Assembly: GCF_011397635.1 (NCBI RefSeq)
Contig: NC_064770.1
Coordinates: forward strand, 21,607,707-21,671,706
Length of the DNA stretch: 64,000 nucleotides
From: Epinephelus fuscoguttatus
Taxonomy: Eukaryota > Chordata > Actinopteri > Perciformes > Serranidae
Reading direction: 5' to 3'
Shown here piece after piece: positions 11,990 through 24,411 of the stretch (position 1 is its first letter; every line of letters begins with the position of its first letter). The position numbers were made by a program, and so were the translations under genes. The notes below the pieces were generated by a model that did no database searches, was not told the DNA's origin, and saw nothing but the letters and a program-made list of their open reading frames with translations.

Positions 11990-14343
11990 TTAAGACGGCG
12001 AGGTCTCAACTGAACGAGGCAGAGAGCCGCCACTTCCTGGAACCAGAGACGGGGCTCTGGCTCGAGGTATCATCAAGTCCTGGTCCATCTGTAGAAACAC
12101 GCAGAGATGTGATTATTTCAGCAGGAGCGACAGAAGAGTGGTGTAAAACACTGTGTACTCGCTCACCTTTGTCAGACCCTTGGCAATCAGGGCTATTTCA
12201 GTGGGCTGGTACACACAACTCCGCAGTTGACCGTTATAAGCAGCATATGGAGACACTGGCTTTGTGGGTACTGGGAAAGAAAATAAAATAAATTTGGTGT
12301 GATGGTTGTTAGACAACAGCACTTTAAAGTCACCTGCAACACACATTCACTCAAACTGGCTGGTTAGGTGAATCAATATTTGCTGCATGTGTCAGGATAA
12401 ATCAGAAGAACAAGTTGGATATTGTTAAACTTTAGAAGCGACCTGCTTTGGATATTATTTAAATATACCACATTGACAGTTTCTTTCTGGTTATCCACCC
12501 CAACACCAAAAAGTTTGCTCTCAGTTTTTTCCTCTTCCTGCTTAGTTTCTGTTTGTCATCAGCTTCCTGGCCTCAAACCACTGATACTCACTTCAGTTTT
12601 TTTTATTTATGTAGTTTTTTTTATTCACATTAATGAACATGTTAGCTTCCACTTCAGTGTAGGTGTGCCAGAGTTAGCTCATGATCACTATGTACCAGGT
12701 ACAGATTAATAAATTACCTCACATAATGACTTTGTAACTATAATGTAACTGATATAACTGCCTCACAATATTGGCCAAGGACATAACCTTTAGTAAGTAG
12801 ATCAGACTTTTGTCCTAAAAAAAAGAGGGACATGGTTCCTGAATGGCACACTTATTATTTATCCTGTAGGCAGATTCCCTTCAACACAGACACTAATACA
12901 TGTGGACAAAAAGCAATTCACTGTCAGTAGCTGTGAACTGTGAAAGAGAACGTGTCTGCTTACATACAGTAATAGGCATCATGCAGATTTTTGGGAGTGT
13001 TTTTTGCACACATTTCAACACATTTCAACATGCAGAGCCACAGTACGCTACAGAAGTTGTGATCTGCCAGTTATTTCACAATCGTTTCCTTTGGCTCTTG
13101 AATGAACAGGAGATTAATGGTACATCCTGTTAGCTACGCTGTTGCACTTCATTATGTCATACAGCTCACCTGTGCGTGGTGTGTTGCCAGTTTGCACACC
13201 ACAGAAAGCATGAATAAATCATTTAATCCAGTTCAACTAAAAAGGAGTTACTGACGGAAGTTTGAGATCCACTGATTTAATCTTAATACTATCCTGCAGA
13301 TTCATTTTGATTTTTGATTCTGATTGTAGTTGAGCACAGTGAGATTCATGTCAAGCCATAATGTGTCATGCTGTACCTGCTGGTGGCTCGTCCATAGAGA
13401 AGGCTTTATTCTCCATGTAGACGTGCTCTGGCTCCTTATGGGCGTTGTCGTACACCAGGCTCATGGCAGGATAAACATCCTCTCCATCGAGTGGCTGCTC
13501 CTGGTCTGGGTCTGCCTGGGTCAGTAAGCAGATTTCTGGGATGGCGTAGGAGAAGAGGAACACCCAGGCATTCGACACCAGGGCTATAGCCAGAGTAGGA
13601 TCATCCCAGCTGGGATTCCCGGCCACTTTGTTCCCGTGGAGGTACATGACTATCCAAGCTACCCAGATCACCAAGGTGAAGAGCCCGGTGGCCAGGATGA
13701 AGGCTCCATCACGGCGCCACTGCTTGTGCTTGTGTGTCAGTGAGGGCAGAGCCATCAGCACCACGGCTAGCAGTAGAACCATCACGTAGATCAGAGCCAT
13801 CACAAAGTCCTGGTTGGCAACGCCGCAGGACAGGTCAGAGACGATGATACTTCCAGGTGGGCTTCTGACCACAGTGATGATGAGCCACTCAGTGTTGATG
13901 ATTACCTCGACCATCCATAGACCCAGGGCTCCCAGGCATAACATCCAGCTCCTGGGCCCCCGGCCTCTCCGCTCCAGCAGGGCGAGCCACAGCCCGTGCA
14001 TGGCCAGGCAGGCCAGACAGCCTGAGAACAGTACCCCAAAGAGGAACCTCCGTGCAGCGCAGCTGGTGGAGTACCGACCCACGATGAAGGCAAAGGTGAG
14101 TCCAAAGAGTCCCAGAGTGAAGACCAGAATGCTGGCCTGCAGGGCCACCATGCCTTTTCTCTTCTTGTGTGTCACAAATGGTAAGCTGGCCATGAGGACG
14201 ACCAACAGAATAAAGGAAGTCACCACACCAGTAGCAGCAAAAGCCTCCACCACGACTCCCCACACTGTGGTCAGGTCACACAGGTTGTAGTACATGGAGC
14301 TGATACTGGAACCACATCCCCTCGGAGCACTGGGCGGTTCCAT
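11990..14343 (-). CDS. gprc5c: G protein-coupled receptor family C group 5 member C (three coding exons, 389 aa)
   Basis: Coding exons in transcript order are 14343-13377, 12270-12167 and 12088-11990. Donors GTACAG and GTGAGC, acceptors CAG, phase continuous to TAA at 11992-11990. The protein has a short extracellular N-terminus (residues 1-28, with RGCG and YYNLCD), seven hydrophobic segments between about 29 and 270, and a cytoplasmic tail. Family hallmarks are RRFLFGVLFSG (99-109), VEVIINTEWLIITVVR (145-160), DFVMALIYVM (179-188), WDDPTLAIAL (246-255), and tail motifs ENKAFSMDEP (311-320) and PVSPYAAYNGQL. The last block, with VYQPTE, separates GPRC5C from GPRC5B and 5D. GPRC5C is an orphan receptor induced by retinoic acid, at the plasma membrane; no ligand can be inferred. 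Human GPRC5C is about 440 aa with a signal peptide and a longer tail. Here no signal peptide is visible and the last exon is short. Confidence 0.92.
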
Positions 14344-16016
14344 GGCTTCAATGAAGACTTTTAAAAAGTGCTGCGATTAAAATATAAAAATATAAAATAA
14401 TTATGTTTTCCTGCATGCTGAATGTATGCATCCCACTGCTGCACATCCAACCCCCCCACTGGGGACCAATAAAGTTATTGATTGACTTGCATGCACCTGA
14501 AAACAAACCATGTTTCTGTAGATTACTGCTGTGCCCGAGCACAGTACAACCTACACACTGTACTGAGCCAGCTGTGTGGAGTCCTACTGTGTTATACTAA
14601 AATATATGAATTCACCTGAGTCTTTAAAGAATCCACAAATTACAACAAATTGTCTCTCAAATCTAATTTGCACAGTCTTCACTTTAACATTTCAACAGGA
14701 GACATAATCAGCATTACCCACCTAAAATCTTAGAGGAAGGTACAATTATTTTGTATTCAACTGTAAGTCCAATAGCCTAATTATTCTACTGTCATTTGGT
14801 GATATTTTGCTCTTGACGTCCAAAGATTTGCAGTTATTAGTACAAAATAAAAATGATCGAAGGTTGTCGATGTCAAGTAACAGCCACGCATCTCCAAATT
14901 TGATGACTTGTAAAGGGGAACGCAACCTAAATCAAGTATGACAATGCTATTTCCATGACCGAGGAAAGTTCAGTCAGTATTCGTAAACATGAGCTACTCT
15001 GTTCCAAAGCCAGAAAACACAGATGTACGTTTTAAATTTGTGACGTCATAAGGAAATGGTTCTTAAATGGTGCACATTATCATTGCACTGTTCAACTGGG
15101 CCTGTGCTAAAAGTTATGAATGAATTTTTAATTGACTGACCATGTTATGTGCACCCATTTCCTAACAAAGAGGTAAACTCTGGGTTAAAACATGTAATTT
15201 AATCTAATGGGAATTATAAATGTGTGACACATCAAAAGCTGTGATTGGCAGCCAGTGTGAGGGATGACAATGATTAAAAGAAGAAAGCCGTGAGTGGGAC
15301 AATGGATCGCTTTATTATATCGAGCAACAAAGCACCAGAGAAGACGACCTACCACCATCTCATTTTTCTTTTATATTCTTAAGTCATGATTAAAAGTGAC
15401 ACGTGTTATAGATGCTATTGTGCACAGATATAAATACAGATGTGCCTTGAGATTTTGGCTTGCCCTTTGGTGTTTGAAAACCACTGTCACAGGGTATAAA
15501 ATTTGGAGCTCCTCCACAAACACGAGGAGATTTCGTGGACACGCAGAATGTTTTTTATTTATATCCAAATGAACTTTATGCTACTGTAGTAATCTCAGCT
15601 CTGACACTAAAAATGTACCCATATACTATAACGTCTTTTACAATTTATTGTCTGTGGAGCAGCTCCAGACTTTATATCCTATGACATCACAAAGTTGAGT
15701 TTCAGCACTCTAGTTTTTGGATTTGGGAGAGAGGACTGTTTCAGACAACTAGAATAACATGTATGGATTTTGAAAATGGGTGTAGTGCCCCTTTAAGTGT
15801 ATCAGTTGAGAACATAACCTTTAAGATTAAAAAACAGTCAAGTGGATTGTCTGTCATAAATCTAAAAACAGGCTTTTTTTTTAATGAGGTTATAAAAGTT
15901 GACATTTGGTTTATGACATTTATAGATGGTAAATTAAAAGGTCCCAGGATAAAAATCATTTCCACACACAGTAACACAGTGATATAAGCCCACGGTGACT
16001 TTCCGTCACTTCTTAC
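14344..16016 (-). other. gprc5c: gprc5c 5' UTR stub and probable first intron
   Basis: On the minus strand an acceptor (…TTTTAATCGCAG) lies about 30 bases before the ATG. Upstream, 1.6 kb has no recognisable exon or repeat until the donor at 16016. Frames here are short and AT-rich. Confidence 0.45.
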
Positions 16017-16070
16017 CAGGACTGATGACAGACAGCAGTTCCGCTCCAACAGGTGACTCAGGTAGATTCA
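16017..16070 (-). other. gprc5c: probable gprc5c 5' untranslated exon
   Basis: On the minus strand a strong donor CCTG|GTAAGAAG follows a short segment preceded by a possible acceptor (TTCTTACCGCAG). Joined to the acceptor near 14373 the frame is open but has an in-frame TGA and no ATG, so it would be untranslated. It could instead be the first exon with the start site upstream. Confidence 0.4.
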
Positions 16071-17183
16071 CTGCGGTAAGAATAACACAACCTCGTCCGA
16101 AATATTAATTTCCCGGGTGTTATCAGGCTCCTCACAGACCTGTCGACCAATTTCAGATGTGCACTCACTGGATCCACGGGTGTTTTCCCGGACAGTCCTC
16201 CATCTGCCCACTCCTTCTTAATTGTTATTGAACCATGTTATAATGAACTCACCGACAGCCGCGTCAAAGTAGTTTCCCCGTTACGTTATAGTAACTCTGT
16301 GACTGTACTTGTGTCACCTCAACCCGCTATGTCTCCTCGTCCAGCCTGTGGTGTTTGCAGCTTTGCATATTCTGTGAGATTAGCTTCCGGCCTACTTATT
16401 TGTATCAGGCAGCTTAGATCCAAACAAAGGGGCCACTGAGACATTTCCACTTGCACACAGGCTGTGCAACGTGGTCTGGGTTGTGACCTGTTGGACATGT
16501 AGACACGTCTAGGATACAAATGATACACAACCCTTTACCTTTTAGTTTTATTAAGGGGAAAGGCCCACATACAGTTGTTTAATTTAAGAATGATTGGATG
16601 CTCATTTATGCAGTTTACCTCCATTAATAGCCAATTTAAACATAAATAACATGCATCTGGAGAATCTAATAAAACTGGAGTCCACCATACTCTTTTTAAA
16701 GATAGGTACTAAAGTGCAGTCATCAAAGGGAAGACTGTGCCTCCAGTTTGCAGAGCCACCTGGTGGAAAATATTGTTACCAGAGAGATGGACTCCTGTGT
16801 TACATAATCAAATCAGATTACACAACAACACAAAACAGATCTTGTTATTGATCTGTTGTGGGCCAAACCACTTAACAGCCATTTGATAAATAGGAACATC
16901 GAGCGATGACATTGATTTAAAGCTTTTAAATTATCCCTACTGGATAAAATTGGAAAATATTCCTGAACATTTTTGTTTTTGGAATAACACATCAAAAAGT
17001 TGCTGGAATACTTTGTTAAATAGGAAATTATAATCTTTATTATTGTGTTAAAATATACTCAATATCATAGGTTGCTCTTTGTATATTTTAATGTTGTATT
17101 TTAGTGTGACAAGGCAATTTTTTGTATGTTTTTATGACACATTTTTATTTACCTCTGCATGTTTGCCCAGACTGTGTGAATAT

Positions 17184-18158
17184 TTAAAGGGACAGTTCGC
17201 GTTCCGTAACATTATAAAGCCAAACCCTGTTCTTTTTTCCTAGTCTGAGTGGGCGCAAGTTCGCTGCATAGATCAGCCTCTCAGTGGGCGGAACGAGCCA
17301 CCCACTGAAGTCCCGCCCTACCACCTCCGGTTGTGTAGCATTTTTCAAGCGCACCGTTGCTGTGGCACCGCCAAGAACGATTGTGATTGGTTGAAAGAAA
17401 TAAAAAAATCCAGGGCATTTTTTTCTCCAATCTTAAAGTGAGAGTCGGCGCAGCCAGACCTTTCTTTTCTTGAGAAAGGTCTGGTGAGTGAGATTACTTT
17501 TTTTCCTGAACCTAACCACGTGCTTTTGTCTTCAAAGAAACTGTGTGTAAACTGTAAATTTCCTGTGAAAACCGAAGTGTATTTTGAAAGAAGACAGTGC
17601 ATGTAACAGGCAGAACTTGACACGGTGTCCCAGAACGTCAAAACAACCAACGCACCCAGGGTACTGTTGACGTCATATGACCAAACGTCAATACGTGACG
17701 AAGTTGGAGTGAGAGTGTGTTGTCAAAGCAACCCCACCACCCAAAAAATAAAGAAATATATGTGGAAAAACTCAGCAACAATGTCTATTTCCAGAAATCA
17801 TGACTCACTTATGCAAGATAATCCACAGACTTTGTTGTGAGCAGTTTCATGTATGAACTATTTTTTCTTTCCGACGAACTGCACCTGAAAACCACGTGAC
17901 TGTGCAGAAGGCTGAGCTGTCAAGTTAGCTAGCTCAGTTGTGCTAGTTTTGAAATGTTTTTTTTTTTTTTTTTTTTTTTTTTAGCACCACAAGCCAAGTG
18001 CCATCTAGTTCCATTATATCTGAGAGGAGGCAGACATCTCTACAGCCAATATCTCCATTACTAGACAACTCACACCAAAACAATCTGGACTGATAAATAG
18101 CACTACGGATAAGAGGAAAAATATGTAGTTTTGATTCTGGGGTGAACTGTCCCTTTAA
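17184..18158. mobile_element. palindromic TTAA-associated element, copy A
   Basis: Starts TTAAAGGGACAGTTCGC and ends GGTGAACTGTCCCTTTAA, so terminal inverted repeats are flanked by TTAA. The right arm (about 17764-18158) closely matches copies B and C: CCACAAGCCAAGTGCCATCT, GTTCCATTATAT, CACACCAAAACAAT. The left arm is diverged or replaced after about 20 bases, with an interior unlike the other copies. It also carries a 26-base T run (17957-17982). Confidence 0.75.
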
Positions 18159-18854
18159 AGTCACAAAACTTCTCTCATCATCTCCCTTCCTCATTTAGTT
18201 GTGAAATTTACAGTTAGGAAAAAGACAGTGTCACAAAGAAATAGGCCAAATAATACCATTGCAACATTAAATATGCTGCCTAGTGCAGTTTGGCAGGCAT
18301 GTTGACGTTCCTGGAAATATGACCCAACAACAGACTGCAGTTTTATTCATCTGTAGCTCTTTTTATTCATTGTACTCTCGGTGCATTCAATATGTAAATG
18401 TGTGTTTATATCCAAAGCCATTTGTGTCATGTTTGGGAGTTGTGGTTATCTAGTGCATCCCCTCTGGCTTCAGCACAAGAGTAAGGTCATCCAGGACACC
18501 TTGCTGAAGCTCACTGTGGCGTTCACCCTGTACTAAACGAACTGTTTATACTGCGTGATGGAGCCCCCTGTGGTGCATCGATCCCTCAATGGATCCCGTC
18601 CTGAGGGGTGCTCTCACAAACCCAGCAGCTCGTCAATCTGTCCCTTTGCATTGTGGTCCTTTTAGATTCTTAATAGGAGCTGATCTCAAAGGAGAAAGCA
18701 ATGTGACCTTAATGAAGGGCATGGCCTTTTATAGATGCACACATACAGAGGGCTTTGGGTTCATTCTGTTTTCATCATGTGGCTCAACAGCAGTTGCCTG
18801 AGTTGCTTTTATGTATACCCAGTGTTTAAATAGATCACCAGGTAGTTCAATGCA

Positions 18855-19653
18855 TTAAAGTTCACCCCAAAATAAAAAATACATGTTTTTCCTCTTACCT
18901 ATAGTGCTATTTATCAAGATTGTTTTGGTGTGAGGTGCTGAGTGCTGGAGATATCAGCCATAGAGATGTCTGCCTTCTCTCGACTCTAATGGAACGAGAT
19001 GGAACTCAGCTTGTGGTGCTCAAAGTGCCAAAAAAATACATTTGAGAATCTCATCAGCAATGTCTCTTTCCAGGAATCATGACCTGGTTACTCAAGATAA
19101 TCCACAGACCTTGTTGTGAGCAGTTCCATGTAGTCTGTCTACCTAGAGAGGGAAGGAAGCAAGGAAGCAAAGAAGGATTTGTGCATCTGCCCATGGACGA
19201 TAGGTTCATGCTCGCTATAGTGTGAGATGTTAACATTTAGGGCATCCTTCTCAACTAAGCTATAATGTTAGCTAGCTCAGTGGTCCTAGGTGAGCTGGTG
19301 GATGCACATTTCCTTCTATGTGGTGATTTGGTTTGCAGGTGTAATTCGGTAGAAAGAAAATAGTTCCCACATGACACTGCTCACAACAAGGTCTGTGGAT
19401 TACCCTGAGTAACAGTCATGATTTCTGGAAAGAGACATTGCTGTTGAGTTTTTCAAATGTATTTTTTGGTGCTTTGAGCACCACAAGCCGAGTGCCATCT
19501 AGTTCCATTATATTCAAGAGAAGGCAGACATCTGTACGGCCGATATCTGCGACACTCAGCAACTTACACCAAAATAATTTAGGTTAATAAATAGCTCTAC
19601 AGGTAAGAAGAAAAATATGTATTCTACAATTTTGGGGTGAACTCTCCCTTTAA
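18855..19653. mobile_element. palindromic TTAA-associated element, copy B
   Basis: Nearly full palindrome of 0.8 kb. The left arm (18855 to about 19130) runs TTAAAGTTCACCCCAAAATA … GTGCTATTTATCAAGATTG … TAATCCACAGACCTTGTTGT. The right arm (about 19375-19653) carries the reverse complement of the same blocks. The unique centre is only about 240 bases. TTAA is present at both ends, suggesting a TTAA-targeting family (piggyBac or Kolobok type, inferred). No transposase. Confidence 0.85.
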
Positions 19654-21040
19654 CACAAGTCTCATTATTTAAAGACTCATAGCAAAAAACTCATGAATCT
19701 TAGTTCTATGCATTGGTATCCAAACAAATAGAAGATGCCATCATGCATTACAATCCCATGCCTTGTCTATGTTGTCTGGTCCAGTTTGTTGCAGCAGGCT
19801 TCATTAGGGCTCCCCGGCAGCACCACTCTCCTCTGAGAACCTGTCAGGTTATTCATAGCAGTGCAGGCTCAGGTTGGGGTCCCGCAGGATGTTTCTTCTC
19901 CTGCATTTTTACTGCAGCCTGGCAGCCCTCAGGGCATCACCACAACCCAGTTCACTGTGAGATGATGCCTCTCCTTGTCTGTCTAATTTTGGAGCTATTT
20001 TAAACACATTTGTCACATTGCAGCATGTTAGTGTAAATATTCTGATTGGACTAACGGCCTAGTGAGATGCAATGAATATAAAAAAAATCAGATCCATACT
20101 TACTTTTTGGAGAAGATTTTAACTGGGGTCTCAGTATTGACTGACCCATCTCTGACTGACAGATCAATGCTAACTGAGGGATACATAAATGGCACTGTAA
20201 ACATCTCTTTGAGCCATGACCAGAGGCGTTATCTGTTGTTGTCATCGCTGCCATTTCACATTAAAACATACTCTTCTAGTATCCCAGATGCCATATTTTA
20301 TTCGAGGATGTGTGACTATTCCATGTCATGTGGCTCCCTTTGAGCTGTTGTAGCATTTCATATTGATTATCATAGCTTGAAGGTTAGTATGTTCCCTGCA
20401 AGCTGCAGACCATTAGCTCCATATCCAGCTGGAATTCATATCCCACACATTCATTAAACCCTCTGACCTCTGTGAGGTTTGTGATGCAACGGCTACACCT
20501 GAAACATGCTCTGGATCGGTAACGTGACTCCATAAAATCCTGACTGGCAGTTGGATTTGATAAACAGAGCTAGCCTTAAATTGATGAGCGGACCCTGCAC
20601 CAATGAAATCATCCTCCCATTAGTGAGATTAACATGCCATCAGAGGAATAATTGCTCTCAGCTGAGAAACTGTCCTACAAAATGGATTGTGAAATTTGAC
20701 TGACTGCAGTTTGTCACACATATTAAACCTCATTTACTTTTGGCAGATAGTCTCAGTGGCAACCTACTGTGATTAACTGACTAATTATATGATGCTGAAT
20801 GTACTTAACTTAGGTATCATAAACAACATTTTGCAGTGCAGGAGATTCGCTGCATTCTGGGTGCCATTAAAACATGAAACTGTGTTAATATTGATTGTTA
20901 ATAGTGCCTAACCTCCCTGACTTTTAAACTAAAAAAAACAGAAAAACAAAAACCATTAAGCTGAGTCCTTGGCTGGCCCAGTGCCGCTGATCAATGCCAT
21001 GTAACATCCAAAAGGAATGGATGGAGAAATTCAAAATCAA

Positions 21041-21170
21041 AGCTGTCGCTATAGCAACGCCCCTGCCAGATTCCACCAATCAATGGAGTCCGTGGGGTTG
21101 CGAGATGCGCCAGGGAAAGGCCAGCGTCCTACATAAAGAGTGCGGGACAGGGAGCCGGGCGGCACACACG
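21041..21170 (+). promoter_or_regulatory. btbd17: btbd17 core promoter with X-box-like site, CCAAT and TATA-like boxes
   Basis: Three elements sit in order and at plausible spacing upstream of the first exon: GTCGCTATAGCAAC (21045-21058), close to the RFX X-box; CCAAT (21076-21080) in TTCCACCAATCAATGG; and CATAAA (21132-21137), TATA-like. Transcription would then start near 21160, leaving a 5' UTR of about 145 bases. Confidence 0.5.
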
Positions 21171-21305
21171 GGGCAACACACCTTTCTGCACGCACACGAC
21201 AAAAAGGCACAGCAGCAGGAGGAAGAGTCAGGAGAAGAGTGGCACAGAGTAAGGAAGAGAGGGGGAAAGGACAAAGGAAGAGAGGCAGGGAATAACTGAG
21301 AAGAT

Positions 21306-24300
21306 ATGATACGCTCATGTGAACAAGGGATCCCTGCCTGGGTCTGTGTGGGCACCCTGCTCCTCTTAATCTGCTCTGTCACAGTTAGAGGAGGTAAGAC
21401 ATCAAATGCCATCAGTAGTTTGAATTGTTTGATTTTAGAGAGTCTATCACTCTTTCTTTAATATCCTACATTGTAAGAGAAGCTGTATTGTTCTATTTCA
21501 GTCCAGCTTCCCCCATACTGTCAGTGGGTAGTAGGGCACAGCATGAATGTGTGGCTCGTGCTCAGCCTCAGGGCAGGGGATGGTTATTTATCTATTCTAC
21601 TCATCCTGTCGTCATCTATCTGTCTGCTGGGTGCAGGGAGAGACAGGCAAGTCCATTTGCTGCCTGGCTTTGTGCCGGCTCAGTGATACAGTACAGTACA
21701 AGCGCTGAGGGAAAGCTTTTCTTACTCCTTAATGAAGATCTGACTTTGACTGATTTTGACCAAAGCCACTGAAGGCCACATTCCTTCGCTGACAGATTAG
21801 ATTTCATTTAAAAATTTACCCACGAGCCAAGGCTCATCTAATCCTATATTTAGGGACTGTGTATAAAATGTTTTATTCAGTGTTTTCAGCTCTTCTCAGC
21901 TTGAGTGGAAGAGACACTGAAACATTTTTTATTCATAACTTTTTACTTTGAATTGAACCTCTCATGTTTTTTTTTCTTTCAGAATCAGGAAAAAATCCTG
22001 CTTTCCCAGTTGTGATGAATTTGGTGATTTCTTTTTCAATTGGTCTCAGTGTGCCAGAATCATTTGTCAAAACACACCCCCACACCATCCTCAGCTGGCT
22101 CAGGGTGCTCGCTGGCTAATTGGAAAAAGGTTACTTTGAAGTGGGGGCGCTTGATTGTGGTAGAGATATGAAGACTGTGAGGCATTCCAGGGAGCCAGTG
22201 TGCTCCCCCTGTGTCTCATTAAACCCCCAGTAATAGGCCAACAAGGCTGCTGATGGTTGTGGCAGAATGGAAACAGCAGCGTGTCATGCTGAGTCTTTCA
22301 TGTGTGATTCTCCAGTATGTGCCACTTGTGCTTGGGCCCACAGAAGCAGCCGTCTGCATAGCGCTGCAAACTCAGGATTTGTTTCTGAGGCACCTGGTGT
22401 CGGAGGTTTTCTGAGTCAGCCACCTGGCTCGTTCACTAATAACTGAGACCAGAAGAATGTGCAAGTCTGCTCTTCCCCTGACACATATTATCAGTTGTGG
22501 TTTAGCCTAAGAGTTAGGGAGCACTTTTCCACTTCTTGCTGTGTCAAACCTGATTTAAGTTGTAGAACAAACGCACACGAATTCTGCTGTGGGATCTTGG
22601 AAAGCAGAGTCAGACTGCTGCAAATTACAGTGATGAAAATAGAAAAGAAGGAAGAACTGTGCTGCTAGTCCATCATCTTGTCCTCTCTTTTCCACAGCTG
22701 CCCTTAAGCAGGAGGTAACAGTGGACAATGGGGCCACGGTGCTGAATCACTCCATGAGTTTGGTGCAGCGTATGGAGACCCTGCTGGCCCTGGGGAATGG
22801 CAGTGATGTCACTCTGCGGGTGCAGACCATCAACACGGATGAGGTGAAGGTGATCCAGGCCCACAGTCTGGTTCTCACGCTGCAGAGTGACGTGTTTGAG
22901 GAACTGCTGCTTAGTCGCAACAACAGCGCTGTGGTTTTGAGAGAGACGCCCGACTGTGCAGCTGTCTTTGACAAGTTTGTCAGGTGAGGATGACTCCGGT
23001 TGTGATCTTTTGTTCAGAGTTATTCAAGCTCAGTGAGATGGAAGCATTTAAGAGACAGTGGAGCTACTTGTAGATGCCACTGAATTTTCCACAAGTATAA
23101 AATTTAGATCTTCACACACCATTTTGCCTCTCTCCTTGGAGAAGTGAGATGCTCCATCTTGTGAAATATTCTAAAATTACACCTGCTGCTTGAGGCTCAT
23201 AGTCGAAAATCGGACAGTGTGGGTTTATACAGTGACTCAGATGTGAGGAGAGAAAACAAGTGTTATGCCTTCCTGAAATATATATTTTTTTAAGCATGTC
23301 TTAGATGACTATTCCGGCTTTGTTTTTCTCTTGCAGGTATCTGTACTGTGGTGACATCTCAGTGCGGCTAGATCAGGCCATTTCTCTGCATAAGTTGGCC
23401 AGCAAGTATCACGTGTGGGCCTTGCAACAGGGTCTGACCCAATATATGACCCAGCATCTGTGTAGTGATTCGCCCTCTGGCCATGTGATTGGCTGGTACA
23501 ACTATGCATTACAAATTGGGGACATGGTCCTGCGGGACAGCTGCCTGCAGTACCTGTCCTGGAACCTGTCTTCTGTGCTGCAGAGCGGAGAATGGGGCTC
23601 TATCAGCGAGGACCTGCTCCTCTCCTTGCTTCAGCGCTCTGACCTCATTCTGCAGAGTGAGCTGGAGCTCTACGAGGCCCTGGAGGCCTGGATTAGCCAG
23701 AACCAGCCTGTCAGTTCGACAGTTGAAAATGCCCTAAGGGCTGTTCGATATGGCATGATCCCCCCTCAGCACCTCTTCCGTCTTCAGAAGCAGTCTGCCC
23801 TCATGAAGAAGCATTATGAGTCAATCCGTGATCTGCTCTACCTTGCTTTCCAATTTCACTCCGCCTCACCTATCCAACTGGCCAAGTACTTTGATGTCAA
23901 CTGCAGCATTTTCACTCCCCGTAACTACCTGTCTACCTCCTGGGGTTCCCCTTGGGTCATCAACAACCCCACCCGTGATGACCGCAGTTTCAGCTTCCAG
24001 ACCCAGCTCGGGCCCAGTGGCCATGACTCCAGTAAGAGAGTTACTTGGAACGCCCTATTCTCCCCTCGCTGGCTCCCACTCAGTGCCAGGTCATCCTATA
24101 CTGAGCTGGGTGCCATGCAGCCTACGCGCACAGATGGAGGTCGACCTCGCATCATTGTAACACCAGCCACTTCCAGTCCAGACTTTGCCGGTGTAAGTTT
24201 CCAGAAGACCGTGATTGTGATGGCAAGACAGCAAGGAAAAATAGTGGTCCGCCATGTCTACAACTTCCACCAAAGCACAGAGGAGGCCGGGGATTTCCTG

Positions 24301-24411
24301 GTGGATGCCGACCTGCAGCGCCGTGCATCAGAGTACCTGATTGACAGCTCCCTCTATCTGCACATTGTAATAAAACCTCTCTACCATACCCTCCTTGTTG
24401 CCAGGAAGTAG
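21306..24411 (+). CDS. btbd17: BTB/POZ domain-containing protein 17 (three exons, 482 aa)
   Basis: Coding exons are 21306-21393, 22698-22983 and 23337-24411, with phase-1 and phase-2 GT-AG introns and TAG at 24409. Residues 1-29 form a signal peptide with the core WVCVGTLLLLICSV. The mature chain carries N-glycosylation sequons NHS (46) and NGS (63), a BTB/POZ domain (about 63-165, with VIQAHSLVL, YLYCGDI and LHKLASKYHV), a BACK domain (about 170-270, with LYEALEAWI and VRYGMIPPQHLF) and a C-terminal region of mostly beta character ending LYHTLLVARK. Human BTBD17 is 478 aa, so the gene is full length. BTBD17 is a secreted relative of galectin-3-binding protein that lacks the SRCR domain; its biochemical role is not established. 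It is divergent from gprc5c. The start is the first ATG giving a signal peptide. Confidence 0.94.
21394..22697 (+). other. btbd17: btbd17 intron 1
   Basis: Non-coding 1.3 kb with no repeat that I recognise. The stretch from about 22000 to 22400 is relatively GC-balanced and repeat-free, so it could hold an enhancer, but nothing specific is visible. Confidence 0.5.

Larger units (their letters stand above)
16071..21040. other. intergenic region between divergent gprc5c and btbd17
   Basis: No exon recognised. Two copies of a palindromic TTAA-associated element occupy 17184-18158 and 18855-19653, and a 125-base segment at 19654-19781 is shared in inverted orientation with 44215-44339. The rest (16.1-17.1, 18.2-18.8 and 19.8-21.0 kb) shows no repeat that I recognise and could contain regulatory DNA for either gene. 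Confidence 0.5.

Noticed and set aside
13814-14290. 158-codon plus-strand frame
   Set aside because: It is the antisense shadow of the gprc5c seven-transmembrane exon.
15741-16049. Minus-strand frame with a hydrophobic stretch near the gprc5c first exon, considered as its signal peptide
   Set aside because: It starts with TTG, reads through the strong donor at 16016 into intron sequence, and does not join in frame to an ATG.
19713-20003. Similar short proteins (MVSK.IE.AI…YNPMPCLCCL) at 19713 and at 44283-44014 on the minus strand
   Set aside because: The similarity reflects the shared 125-bp repeat segment; beyond it the frames diverge, so it is not a gene family.
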